From positions 122,717 to 186,716 of the forward strand of contig RWJK01001437.1 of assembly GCA_004335835.1 (NCBI GenBank): a stretch of DNA of 64,000 bases, read 5' to 3'. Under the pieces are notes generated by a model. That model was not told where the DNA came from, did not search any database, and saw nothing but the letters and a program-made list of their open reading frames with translations. Position 1 is the stretch's first letter, and each line of letters begins with the position of its first letter. Positions 1-11,300 of the stretch are shown here, one piece after another. The DNA comes from Scenedesmus sp. ARA3. Lineage: Eukaryota; Chlorophyta; Chlorophyceae; Sphaeropleales; Scenedesmaceae. Made by a program: the position numbers and the translations under genes.

Positions 1-1001
1 CCAGGGTCGTCGCGCACCAGGCTACAGGTGCAGCTGCTGACACCCGCGACGGCACAGTATGCGGCGATGCCTTTGCAATGTGCCACATCACCACAGACCC
101 ACCACCTGCAGCTGCATATGCCTGAAACTGTTGCCGCAGCTGCTGCATGTTGCGCAGCAATTGCAACGCACCGCTGGTATGTCGTGCTCATCCTCCTCTG
201 CCTCCTGCTTCTTCTTTTTCTTTTTCTTTGCAGGGCCAGCCCTCTCAGCAGCCTCCCTGCACACCACAGCAGCAACTGGGTGAGAATACGGCAGCCACGA
301 ACCAATTGCAATTGCAACGGACCCCATGAAACCCACGAAGACGGGGGGACCCCACGAAGATTTGCTGCCGCAGCCGGGTGCTATTTTGAGCAGCTCCGCC
401 ACGCTGCTGGCCTTCAAGCAATATGCCGCTACACAGCAACGCACGTTGGCGCTGGGTGTTGCAGCTGCTGGCTGGCAAGCTGGCGGCCCAGTGGCACCTA
501 CGGCTGTGCTGTGCACAGCACACCAGCAATGCTGCAGCTGTCGCTGCTGCCGTTGCTGCTGCCACGCACCTTGCTGCCTGCATGAGCTCCTCTGTCGAGA
601 AGCTGAGCTGGCTGGCCTCGTCCCTCAGCAGCTGCCACAGGCGGCGCTGCAGCGCAGGGGTGAGGCGCGGCATGCCCTGCGGCAGCCTGGGCTGCAGCAG
701 CTGCCACAGCACAGCCAGCGAGCATCCTGCAAGCACAAGCATGCCCCGCAATCCATGTTTGAGCTATGCGCTTTGCGGACTGGTGCGCAGGATGTTGCCT
801 CAGGCAGACTTCGCATGTGCGACAGACTGCAGTGCTGCCATTGCTGCAGGCGAGTGCTGGGAGGCCTGAGAACTGCTGCTTGTTGCTGTTGCTGCTGCTG
901 TAGCCTGCCAGAGTATATGCAACACAGCCAGCAACCATTGCCTCACCTCTCTTGCCCTCAAGCGCAATCTCTTCCAAGGCTACAGCATGCAACTCATCCA
1001 T
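1..1001 (-). CDS. Probable TFIIIC B-block-binding subunit (GTF3C1-like), N-terminal part, runs off the left edge
   Basis: Two exons can be supported: 947-1001, with the ATG at 1001-999, and 570-726. They join in phase (phase 1, then two bases) through a GTGAGG donor and a TTGCAG acceptor. The peptide opens with MDELHAVALEEIALEGKR and continues with SLAVLWQLLQPRLP. That pattern (an ALEEI start, then a short helix with LW..L) resembles the N-terminus of the plant largest TFIIIC subunit, which binds the B box of tRNA genes and recruits TFIIIB for RNA polymerase III. The second exon ends at a GTGCGT donor after a helical stretch with SFSTEELMQAA. Below 570 two frames remain open and I could not choose between them, so exon 3 is unresolved. 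The identity rests on about 70 residues of remembered similarity. The alternative is an unrelated helical protein. Confidence 0.45.
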
Positions 1002-2604
1002 GGGTGCAGGCTTCGAGCCCTGGAGCCCCCAAAGCCTTTTGCTCCTTCACTGCCCCTGGTCCTCCAGCGCGCCTAGCCGGACGGCCGCTGCTACACAGTC
1101 TCCAACTGTTTCATAGTTCACGAAACAAACAAACGCGCGCAGACACTTCACTTCTTACAGTCTGCTGTGATGAGGCACTGGTGGCGAACGGCAGGCAGAC
1201 GATCGCCGTAGCCAAACACAACGAGACCCACACCAGTCTCTTGTGAGTGTGTGCAAGCGATGAGCGTCCAGGTGGGCGCCCGCCCCCAGTGGGCCCTCAA
1301 CATAAAGAACCCGAGTGACACAGCTTTCAAAAGCGTCGTCTGCCAAATTGTTTGCCAACGCTGGTCACCTACACGAGCAGCCTTATTTTCTTGTATGTCT
1401 GTACAGCTGCACGTGCTAGCTTCGACGACGTGGCTGTGCACAGCTGTTGTTGCCCTGCTGCCTGTGCTGCTGCTGCTGCTGCTGCTGCGTGGTGCCAGGA
1501 ACCCTGCAGTGCGCAAGGTAACGCAGAATGCTTCATGCAACAAAAGCTCATATAGTGTGGGTTTGCTGGTTTTCTTGCCTTGTCACGGCACCAGCGTGCA
1601 CCAGGAGCACGCTGCAGGTCAGTCGTAGTGTAGAGTGTGGACTGATGGGAGATCACACCAGCTGCCATAGGACAAGCTTATACCAGTTCAAGGTGAGCTG
1701 GTTGTGGCAGCGTCACCAGCTGGTCAGGTTCAAGCCAAGCTTCTCAATGTTGCACGCGGAGTGTTGATGCCCCTAGTGCCTCCTGAGTCAGTCAAATATC
1801 CTGAGCTCTCTTCAGCACATCTCAAGCGCGTGTGACCCGCATGTTTACAACACGAGAGGATGCAGCCATGCAGGCAGATCACATCATATCATGATGGCGT
1901 TTAGGGCAGCACCTTGCAACAACAGCTGCACACGGCTTTGCGTGCTTAAAACTCTGCAAACTCCAGGTTAACGGCTTGCGCTCCCAGCAGACTGCGCACT
2001 GAGCTGCCTCGGACGTCTTTGCCCAGCCAGTGTGGGCACACAAGAGCCAGTTCCCTATGGATGGCATGCATGGTTTGCAAACCACTGCAACCTTGCTGCA
2101 AGCACCATGCATGGTGTAGTATGGACTTGAGCACAAAATGCAAGTTGAGGTCGATGCCAGTATCTATCCTTGAAAACACTGCTGCTTCAGCTTTTCTCAA
2201 ACGCTGAATGCAGCAACATGGGTTTGAAGCATGACGCATGGCCATCATGTTGTGCAAACCCAAATGTATGTCACAGCCTGCATGCCCTGCTGCTTGGCCC
2301 GTGCAGGCTTGCAATCATGCTGCAGTTCATGGCAGCACCATGGCAGACGCCGCAGCAGCAACGGAAGCCCAAGATGCTGAATAGTACACAGGAAAAGGCC
2401 AGCCAGGAACACATGTGAAGATCATTTGCATGCTGCCTGAACTGAGTTGTTTGCACATGAGTCCACCAACGACAAAAGTGACACTGCAACAACATGATGA
2501 TCACATGTGTATGCATGGCCCTGCATAGCTGCGACACCACTTGGCTAGGACCAAGCTGAAACAACAGCACCGCCGCCTCACGCACTCCAACGCTGCAACA
2601 GCCC
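1002..2604. other. Intergenic stretch between TFIIIC-like 5' end and COX10 3' end
   Basis: No open frame here has recognisable motifs or consistent splice signals. It should hold the TFIIIC-like promoter and the COX10 3' UTR. There is a short CTG run near 1465-1488. A TTACA (minus-strand TGTAA, the usual green-algal poly(A) signal) lies at 1845-1849, about 750 bases past the COX10 stop. Confidence 0.5.
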
Positions 2605-4772
2605 CTACTGCCCTGCGTCTGCTGCATCATCACCAGGCTCTTCACCCGCTGCCGCTGCTACTGCTGCTGCTTCCGCTAAGAGCTCAGCGCCGCTGCCGCT
2701 GCAGCTGCCCTGCTCATCCACGCTGTCCCCATAGGCTCTGCTGGGGCACTTGATGCCCTGCAGCTGCTCCAGCACCAGCCCGTAGCGCTGCTCCACGGGG
2801 CGCAGCTGCGGCCAGTGCAGCCCCGGCTGCATCTGCTGCAGCTGCTGCCACAGCCGCACAGGCTGCAGCGGCTCCGGCAGCAGCGCAGCAGCGCCCGCAG
2901 CCGCCGCGCCAGCCTCCCGCCGCACATCCTGCCAGGTCACTGCGTGGCGGTTGGGCTGCCGGTGCACCGCCAGCGCCGCCAGCAGCAGCGGCAGGTACAG
3001 CAGGCTGCCGCGGAACAGCTTGCGCGCACTAGCTGCTGTGGGGTTGGCGCGGAAGGCGATTGCGCCGGCACCCATGGCACCAGCCAGCAGCGCAGCCTCG
3101 CCAGCAAACCAGGGCGAGGTCACGTGCAGCGCTGCTGCTGCAGCGCCCAGCGGCAGCAGGAAGGCGCAGTGCCGCAGCGCGACTGCTGCTGTGCGGCGGC
3201 CCGTGGGGTCGAACTTGGGCAACATGCGGAAGCCACCGCGCGCGTAGTCGTCCTGGCACATCCACGCGAGGGCCAGGAAGTGCGGCAGCTGCGCGGCGCA
3301 GCCAGGTGCCACGGCAGGTGCACAGGCAGGCAGGCAGGCAGGCAGGAACATGTGTCAGGACCAACCCCTAGCGCCAGCATATGCGCAGCACGGAAAAGCT
3401 GTGTGCCAGCTTGCTGCAACCTCGCTTGCCGCTCAGGCTGAGGCCACATGAATGCAACCAGCCTGCAGCACCCTGCCATATGTGGTGCTCACAACACTGG
3501 CAACGTGTGGATGGGATGCGGCCCACAGCGCCTGAATCCTGCCTCACACAGCCCAGCATTCCTTGCGCTACGCTGCAGCTGCGGTGCACCAATAGTGTTT
3601 TTTCCATTGAGTCCAGCAACCCAACCCTGCTGCCGCTGCTGCTGACACACGCCTCACCTGCCATGAGAACAGCGCTGCCGCCAGCAGCCATGCGCCCGGC
3701 TCCAGCTCGCCTGCTGCTGCTGCCCAGCCCATCAGCGGCGGGATGGCGCCCACCACTGCGCCCACCCAGGTGTTGTAGATGCTCAGCTGCTTGAGCGGCG
3801 TGTAGATGCCCGCATACAGCACGATGTTGGCTGCACCCAGGCCCGTGGTCAGCGGGTTGGTCTACAGGGGAGCAGCAACAGCAGCGGCTGGCAGTGTCAG
3901 ATTTGCAGCTGCAGGAATGGTGTGGATGCAGCTCATGCATGGGGTGTGAGTCAGGACATCGCTGCTGGAAATCGGCTCTGTGACGCCCCTGCTGCTGGTA
4001 GGTACTGTGACACAGCGAGAGACGCAAACAACGGCAAGCTCATGCGCGGAATGTTTCGAATGAGTCGCGTCTCATATACTACGATGTTCTATGACTGGAA
4101 ACGTGTGCCAGCTGCTGAATGGCTGCTGCTACCAGTATGCCAAGCGCTAACACATGCCCTTGATGCTGCATGTGCGCTAAAGAAAGCAAACCACTCCCTG
4201 CCAAACGTTGCTGCTGCTCCCTGCTTGCTCACGTGCTCAGCGAGCGTCCAGAGCCCGCCGACTCCACACAGGGCCGCAAACAGCAGCGCCTGCCTGCTGC
4301 CCAGCCTGCCTGCAGGCAGCGGCCTGTTGCATGTGCGCGCCATGCGGGCATCATTGGCCACCTCATAAAGCTGGTTCAGCGTGTTGGCAGCAGCAGCAGC
4401 GCCCAGCGTGCCTAGCGACGTCCATGCTAGCTTGGCATAGTCAATGCTGTCGCCGCTGCCTGCCGCAAAGCCTGCTGAGGCTGTCAGAGCCACCAGCGAA
4501 CTGAGCCTGAACTTCGAGAGCTGCTTGTAGTCCCGCAAGAAGGCCTTTAACCGGCGAATGGCGCTGCGGTTCTGCCTGCCACTGCTAGTGCCTGTGGTTA
4601 GGGCCCTGCTGCTGGCACTTGCTGCTGCTGCTGCTGCCAGGCGAAGTCCCGAAGTGCCCAGGCCTAGTGTGCCCGCCTGACAGGTTGAACTGCTGCACTT
4701 CAAGCCAGGGAGCTGGCGCCCAAGCTGCGTGAGCAGCTGATGGCCCGCTTGGAGAGCCTGGGGTTGGGCCAT
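2605..4772 (-). CDS. COX10: Protoheme IX farnesyltransferase (heme O synthase), COX10/CtaB family
   Basis: Transfers a farnesyl group to heme b, making heme O for cytochrome c oxidase assembly; an inner mitochondrial membrane enzyme of the UbiA prenyltransferase superfamily. Three exons, 4233-4772, 3658-3861 and 2605-3288, all join in phase 0 and give about 475 residues. The first Asp-rich motif is seen as [20 protein letters not shown], followed by PAG. Later come [20 protein letters not shown] with PP, then [13 protein letters not shown] created exactly at the exon 2/3 junction, and the second motif DDYARGG with MLP. The start chosen is the ATG at 4772; the preceding frame looks like 5' UTR. 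About 115 N-terminal residues rich in Ala, Ser and Arg fit a mitochondrial presequence. The C-terminal 100 residues are an algal-specific Gln/Ala-rich tail. It is transcribed divergently from the NUMOD3 gene. Confidence 0.95.
3324..3346. repeat. (AGGC)n microsatellite in COX10 intron 2
   Basis: Five to six uninterrupted AGGC units lie inside the intron between COX10 exons 2 and 3, about 35 bases upstream of the 3' splice site in the gene's orientation. Confidence 0.9.
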
Positions 4773-5135
4773 GCCACGGTAGTGATCTGATTCCGCTGCA
4801 CCTGACGCTGCGCCAATATGTTTTTGAGGGCACGTTGATGTGTAAAAACAGCTCAGATCACACACCAGCGGACACACAAGCAGCGTGCTCAAGTGAGTAA
4901 AGTAATCACTGCAGCATCAGCACCAACAGCAGCAACCTCAGCCCAATTGCCAGCGGTCTTGCATAAAAGCAACTTCAGTATGCACGTCAGCTGTACGGCA
5001 ATGTATCACTAATAACAGTCCACATGACAGGCGCTCGACCTCAATGCAGCATTGCTGCGCCTATTACTGCATGCACCCCTGTTTTGTGCTTAAAACGTGC
5101 CTAGTGTAAGCTTCAAGTTTCGTTCAACCTGAGCA
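4773..5135. other. Divergent intergenic region between COX10 and NUMOD3 gene
   Basis: These 363 bases separate two oppositely directed start codons and probably hold both promoters and 5' UTRs. No clear TATA box was identified. The NUMOD3 gene may have an additional 5' exon in this interval. Confidence 0.45.
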
Positions 5136-6797
5136 ATGCTTCATTCAGGCAGGCCTGAATGCAGAAAGGCTGTGCACCAACATAGAAGAGCTAATTACTT
5201 GCACGTTCATAGACCTCTAGGCCTCCCAACCAATGTTGCGCTCACCACAGAGGCCGAGGCAGCTACTCTGCAAGCAGCAGCAGCAGCAGGGTCAGGCTTA
5301 GGCAGCAGCAGCAGCAGCAGCAGTAGCAGCGGCAGCAGCAGCAACGGCCAGCACTCTAAGTACCTCACCTTTGACGAATATGTAGAGCTGCAGCAGCAGT
5401 ACAAGCAGCAGCAGGCAGCCCTGCAGCATCAGGCGCCGCTGGAGGCACCGCAGGCAGCGTCAGAGGCAGCCCAGCAGCTATCAGAAAGCAACGATGAAGG
5501 CAGCACAAAGCGCGTGCCTTGGAACAAAGGTCGCAAGCACTCAGCATGTGAGCGTGACACCTTCTGCAGGTGTACAGCAGCTGCATACAGCCTTCGCCTG
5601 TGCTGGCAAGGCATCTGCAAGCAGCCAGCACCCGCATGTTGACACTGCCAGCAGCAGCCTGCAGGAGAGCCCGGCCTGACCGCGGCTGCAGTGGCCTGTG
5701 CTCAGCAGCAGCCACGCATGCAGTCAGCAGCAGCTGCGCTTACATGTGCAGATGCCTGCAACAGTTGAGCTACTGCCTGCACCTGCAACCCCAGCATCGG
5801 CGCCCCTCCCTTGCAGCCGCAGCACGCTCACATGGCGCAATGCATGCAAGCTTACGCCACTGCCCTGCTGCTGCCGCTGCCCGTGCAGTGACCATTGCGC
5901 GCATTGTGTCTGGCAATGCGCGTGCGCGGGAGCGGCCCGAGGTGCGCGCCAAGGTGGAGGCCTACAGCAGGAGCAGGGTGGGCGTGCAGCTCAGCCCGGA
6001 GCACCGGGTGAGCCGCGCAGCGCAGCAGCAGCACAGCAGCCACGTGGCTTCGCAGCAGCTGAACGCGGTGGTGCCTGCCGGCAGCAATTGGGGGCTGTTG
6101 CAGTGGATGCTAACGTGTCACTGCACATGTCAGCCTTCAGCAAGGCTGCTGCCTGCCTAGCCAGCTGCCACGAATGCTCACTGGCAGCTGGGCTGTTAAT
6201 GCCATCATCCCAGCATGGCTGATTCCCTGGTGTGTGGTTGCCAAGGCCGCTGCAGCTGACCCCTCCCCCCTCCATTGCTGCTGCTGGCGTGCATGCCTGT
6301 GCTGCTGCGCCTCAGGAGCACATCCGGCAGGGCAACCTGGAGGCGCGCATGGAGAAGCTGCGGGTGAGCGTGAGGCCAGGGGGGCAGCAGCTTGACGGAA
6401 CAGCAGTGTTTGAGCACCATTCAACAACAAGTAGAGAGCACGGACGTGAGCAGGTGGCAGGCTGCAGCGGCTGGAGTCTTAAAAGGGGGCCCAGCAGTGA
6501 CAGCCAGCAGCTGGCTTCTGTACAGCAGCGGCTGATGCTGTTGGCAGCCTGACGAATCATGCAGCAGTGGCAGGCACCTGCTTGCTTGCAAGACCAGCTT
6601 GCGAGAGTCAGGGACACTGCAGGGCGCAAGCAGCGGTGACAGGTGGCCGGCAGCAGCGGTATGATTTGAGTTCAAGCCGGGTAGTGCAATGGCGTGTGCT
6701 CGCATATGTGGGTCCAATACCTCCTCTGCCCCTGGCTGCGCCAATGCACTCGTCACTTGCTACTCAAGCCAGTGCAATGCACACACATATCTGCTGC

Positions 6798-6830
<33 letters not shown>

Positions 6831-7783
6831 GCTGCAGAACATGACACCGGAGGAAGACGCAGCCATGCGGGCGCAGCTCTCGCAGCGCAGCAAGCTGCTG
6901 TGGCAGGACCCCGAGTACGCAGCCAAGACCACAGCAGCCATCAGAGAAGCAGCAGCAAAGCGCTCGCGCAAGCCACGCTTGGCTCAGCAGCAGCAGCAGC
7001 AGCAGCAGCAGCGTGAGGGCGAAACGGATGATGTAACAGAACCTAGCAGCAGCAGCACCACCAACAGCAGACGCGCCAGCACTCCTAGAGTGCGAGCATC
7101 GTGCAGCAGCGCAGCAGTTAGCAGAAGCAGCAGCAGCAGCAGCACGGCTGAAGAGCCGTTACCGCTGCCGGAACAGCAGCAGCAGCAGCCGGTACGGCCG
7201 AAAGTCACAAAGAAGGTGAGAGTGTGAGTGTGACAGCGCAGGTTTCCTGCTTTGATGTGCTTCAGCCTTGCTGACCTGGCTGCTTGCACACACCCAATGT
7301 TGTGCGCACACGAACATGCAAGCATGGCAGCACAAGCTTCAAGCAGGTGGGGGTCATTGCGCGGCGGCATGTTGCTGACAGGAACCTTCATTTAATCGTT
7401 GGGTCTTCTGCTATGTTGTCTGTCGCTGCTGTGCCTGCAGGAGCGTGCCGCAGCTGCAGCAGACCAGCAGCGCCTGCTGCAGCAGCAGGTCTCCCGTCTG
7501 CTGCAGATGCGCCACGTCATTGGTGCCAGCGAGTCGACAGTTGCGCAGCTGCAGGCCAACCTGCAGGCCTTCCAGAACGACCTGCAGGCGCACCAGGTTG
7601 CATCCGCCACAATGCAGCAGGCGCAGGCGCACCTGGCCACGCTACACAGCCAGGTGGACAAGCTCCAGCAGTCGCTGCAGCAGCTGGGCGTGGCGTGGGA
7701 CAGCAGCGGCCAGGTCACGCACATATCTGGCGTGACGCAGCAGCAGTGGCTGCAGCAGCAGCTGGGCACGTCCACAGGCAGCA

Positions 7784-7834
<51 letters not shown>

Positions 7835-8081
7835 AGGGTGGCACCAGGAAAGCAGCAGCTAGCGGCACGGATGCTGGTGATGATGGCGGCGTTCCTATTG
7901 TGCGTAGCAGTAGAAGGAGCGGTGCTGCACCCAGCAGCGGCAGCAGCAGCAGCAGCAATGCGGGAGATGGGGACATTGTGCGCAGTCCAAGACGCGCGGC
8001 AGCAGCAGCGCCTAGTACAAGCCAGCGCAGCAACAGCAACAACAGTGCAGCTGCAGTGGCAGCCAGCAGTGGTGGCAGCAG

Positions 8082-8141
<60 letters not shown>

Positions 8142-8346
8142 TGGGAGCTGGCATACTCTCAATGGCTCTGCAGCAGCAGCAGACCCAGGGCTCTCATTGA
8201 ATGGTGTGAATGGCAAGCATCAGCATAGCAATGGCTGGAACGGCCACAATGGCAGCAGCAGCAGCAGCGGCGAGCACACTGCCGGTACATTCGTGCCGGT
8301 GCAGCTGCGCTCATCAGAGGATGATGATGATGACGAGGACGCATGA
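5136..8346 (+). CDS. NUMOD3 (nuclease-associated modular domain 3) protein with coiled coil and poly-Ser tail
   Basis: Exons 5136-5547, 5889-6007, 6316-6363, 6838-7215 and 7441-8346 join in consistent phase to about 620 residues. Exon 1 ends in PWNKGRKHSA, the core of a NUMOD3 motif. Exons 2 and 3 together rebuild a second repeat, VGVQLSPEHREHIRQGN. Exon 4 has a related basic helical unit (KLLWQDPEYAAKT). NUMOD3 units bind DNA in homing endonucleases; in plants they occur in nuclear-encoded proteins of unknown role. No GIY-YIG or HNH catalytic domain is visible, so activity cannot be claimed. Exon 5 starts with about 90 residues of heptad-like coiled coil (QQQVSRLLQ to LQQLGVAW), followed by a Ser/Ala-rich low-complexity tail ending in an acidic EDDDDDEDA. 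The start is uncertain. A good acceptor (CACCACAG) at about 5250 suggests exon 1 may begin there, with an upstream exon unseen. Confidence 0.75.
6802..6837 (+). repeat. CTG tract forming the pyrimidine-rich end of an intron
   Basis: A run of CTG units, interrupted once by a T, ends in GTGCTGCAG, the 3' splice site of NUMOD3-gene exon 4. The repeat itself supplies the region normally occupied by a polypyrimidine tract. Confidence 0.7.
8083..8139 (+). repeat. (AGC)19 trinucleotide repeat encoding poly-Ser
   Basis: Nineteen uninterrupted AGC units lie in the last exon of the NUMOD3 gene, read as poly-serine. It is the longest pure CAG-type tract seen in the window and is likely length-polymorphic. 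Confidence 0.95.
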
Positions 8347-11300
8347 AGCACCATGACATGCCGCAGGCGGCCCCACCATCATTGGGGGGGTGTGCACCTG
8401 CAATCAAGCATGATGATGATGCTGAACTCTGCATAAGCCAATCACCATGACGCTGTTGAGCCAGTTCTTGTTGCGCATTGTGCTGCTGTGCCACTGCTGC
8501 GCTATCCAGCACGACCGTATGTATGATCGCATATGACATTTCCGCGCATCACAGCACGCAAACAGTACCATGGTGGCAATATTGGGGCTGTGTCCAGTGC
8601 GCCGCGGTGTCGCCATGAGTTGACGGCACTTCTTGCAGGCAAGGGTGCACCAATGTGGGTGGCGCTGCCTTCCAAGTTGGAGGGCTGCCTGAGGCCCAAC
8701 TGCAGCAAGCGCCACGCGTACATGCCTCATTGTTTGCGGTTCGATTACATGGATAGCAGCTGTAGTGTGCATCAATGTGTGTCACGGTGTAACAGCTTTA
8801 CATGTATGTACAGTTACAGGTACAGCTGCAGTTTTGGTGGCACTCGGTCACTGGTACTGTAACAGGCACCCAGCATCATCCCGCGTGTGGTTGCAGGCCA
8901 GCTTGGAGGCTGGGGCAGGGTCACTTCAGACGTGTGTTTGCAGCGGCTTTTGATTTGCAGACATGCATGCTCAGGTAACATCGACTGTTCCGTAACAAGC
9001 GTACCCTGGCGCGCTGCATGCAGCCCCGGATGTTTTACAAACTCTAGTGTGGTGCGTCACCACAAGAGCGTCGCGGCTGCTGTCAGCGGCTGCTGCAGCA
9101 CTGCCTTCAACGCTACGCAGTCGCCGCACCAGCAGCATGATGTCAGCTGCGAAAAGCAATAGTAGAGGCTGACAAAATTGCTACGTAGCACCGGTATCCC
9201 GGTGCACATGCATGCCATGCCTAGAGGTTGCGCAAAGTGAAGGCGGCAGGACTTGATGTCATTCCTCCACCAACGCCGCCAGGCCCCTCCCCTGCTCCAG
9301 GGGTCGGCCACCAACAATGCCCAAAGGTCAAATGCAGATCTCAGGTGCCCACGACAGTTATGCCACGGAAAATTTCAGTGTGACCAACGGCAGTCACCAG
9401 CAGTCACCAGCAGTTCACGGCAGTTTTGGGACAGTGCCAAGGACAGCCACTCGCCACACCAGGCAGCATGGCTGTAGGTACACACACGTCACCAATTGCT
9501 GGCGTGATGTGTGCAGAATTGACCGTCACTTGGCGAGAAACTGCAACAGACAATGCTCCCGTTTAAGAAGCTCCTGCGTGGACGAGCAAAAACCAACCTG
9601 GTCTTCCATATGATCACACCTAACCCCAAACCAAATCAGTACCAGGTCCTGATGTAGCGGTGCGCAAGAATGTTATGATAGCAGGCGGCGTAAGATCAGT
9701 GCAGGACTCTAGAACAACAATCGAGAGATAAGAATCCGCATCAACAGCTGCGTAACCACAAGTGACTGCCAAACAGACACCGTGTGGCACATTGTCATAC
9801 CAGCGCGTGCTGCCGTGCGCTGCTCTGTCATGCGGCTGAGTGCAGCTCCCAGCGTGCATCCTCTGCCATGGAAGGATTTTGAACAACCAGCAAAACTCCA
9901 GATGGAAGTCACAGGCAGGCCCTCATGCTGAAAAGCAACCCAGGCTGAGCCCGCAGCCCCCTTTGTGGCGGTTAGGTGCCTGCTGCGGTGTACTGTCTAT
10001 GCCCGAGGCTGGTGAGCAGCACAGGCAGTGCAATGCAATGCGCACACTGGCACTGATCCTCCTGCAGTACTGCCCTGACTAGCAGCCACAGCTCTGTGGC
10101 CGGTGTTTGGTCTAGCCGTAGCAAAAAACAAGTGCGTGGGATGAATGCAGAGCACAGCGTACAACAGCCAGTCGCAATGCTGAGCTGACTAGAGAGAAGT
10201 TCTGACGGGTGCTGTTCCGCATCACATGCTGTACACACAACAGGTCTGTTGAGCACCTAGATGCCTCACAGGGCATGTTGAACTCAATGATCCTTGCGCC
10301 GAGAACGTACTTTTGAGCACGGCCCCAAGAACACGACCACAGAAGCACGACGAAGAAACAAAGAACTGCAAGACACCAACACGTGACAGGCATTTCACTC
10401 CACCATGCAACAAACGCACAGCTCACACCAAAAACGGCCATAGCGCAGCGTGTCAACCTGCTGCAAGCAACGCGCCATGGAGCATTGCGCTCGCTGCTGC
10501 ACTCAAAACCATACAGCTCTTGTGCACAAACCGGAGTGCATCCCAAGCGCTGTGCAGCAGCTTCAGCTTTAGATGATCGGCAGCTGCTACAGGTGCTGCC
10601 AGGCAGGTACCCATCCCAGATATGCCTTGCGCTAGCTTTTCCTTTCATTTAGTGTGCGGCACAGGCGAAGAGTGTCAATTTCTTGCACCTCAGCTCCACA
10701 CTCCCCTTTCCTTCCCCTTCCCCTTCCCTGCACCTGCCTATCCCAGGTGCAAGACAGCAGCCAGCTAATCCCACTCCCACTACTCCCATTGTCCCACGCT
10801 ACCGCGCAAGGATTTGCAAGCTGCTGCAACAGCCTCTTGTACTGAGCCTGATGACAGAGCAGCACCAGCCAGCCAACAACAGCCAGCCCACAAACACGCA
10901 CCAGAATGGCACCAGACATCAACAACACAAAACAGCATGCGCTACACCACTGCCAGAGCAGCGCACACCAACGGAAACACTCCCCCCTGCACCCCCTAGT
11001 GCAGCGGGCCTTCGCAGACCCATGCTGGTCTGCGCTTGCATCATGCGGCATGTGGCACCTGCTCGTGCACAAGCAGGTGTACATATGTGCCGTGCAAGAA
11101 AACCGGTATATGTATTAGAACCAGACAGACCAGTGAGCAATGCAGCTCACGTGTAGCGTGTGCGGCAGGCGTGACGTGCTGCAAGCAGCGCAAGTTGAGG
11201 TGCAAGGCACAGCCACCTGCCGCTACAGCGCAAACCAAAGGATGCGTGCACATGACCATGATCCTCTCAACCACTGCAGGCAAAACTGTTGTTGATAGTT

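Noticed and set aside
28..585. 185-codon plus-strand frame at the left edge
   Set aside because: His/Cys-rich nonsense composition and antisense to the TFIIIC-like exons, which join in phase with splice signals.
4773..4892. Upstream extension of COX10 to an ATG at 4892
   Set aside because: In frame, but the extra 40 residues are Cys-rich and unlike a presequence. The ATG at 4772 gives a better mitochondrial N-terminus, although the longer form cannot be excluded.
8041..8140. CAG arrays as CRISPR-like direct repeats
   Set aside because: Pure trinucleotide microsatellites without spacers, in a eukaryotic coding exon.
7392..8216. Long antisense frame with poly-Leu over the NUMOD3 gene
   Set aside because: It is the reverse-strand reading of CAG repeats (CTG = Leu). 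No splice or family support, and the plus strand has a coherent multi-exon gene.
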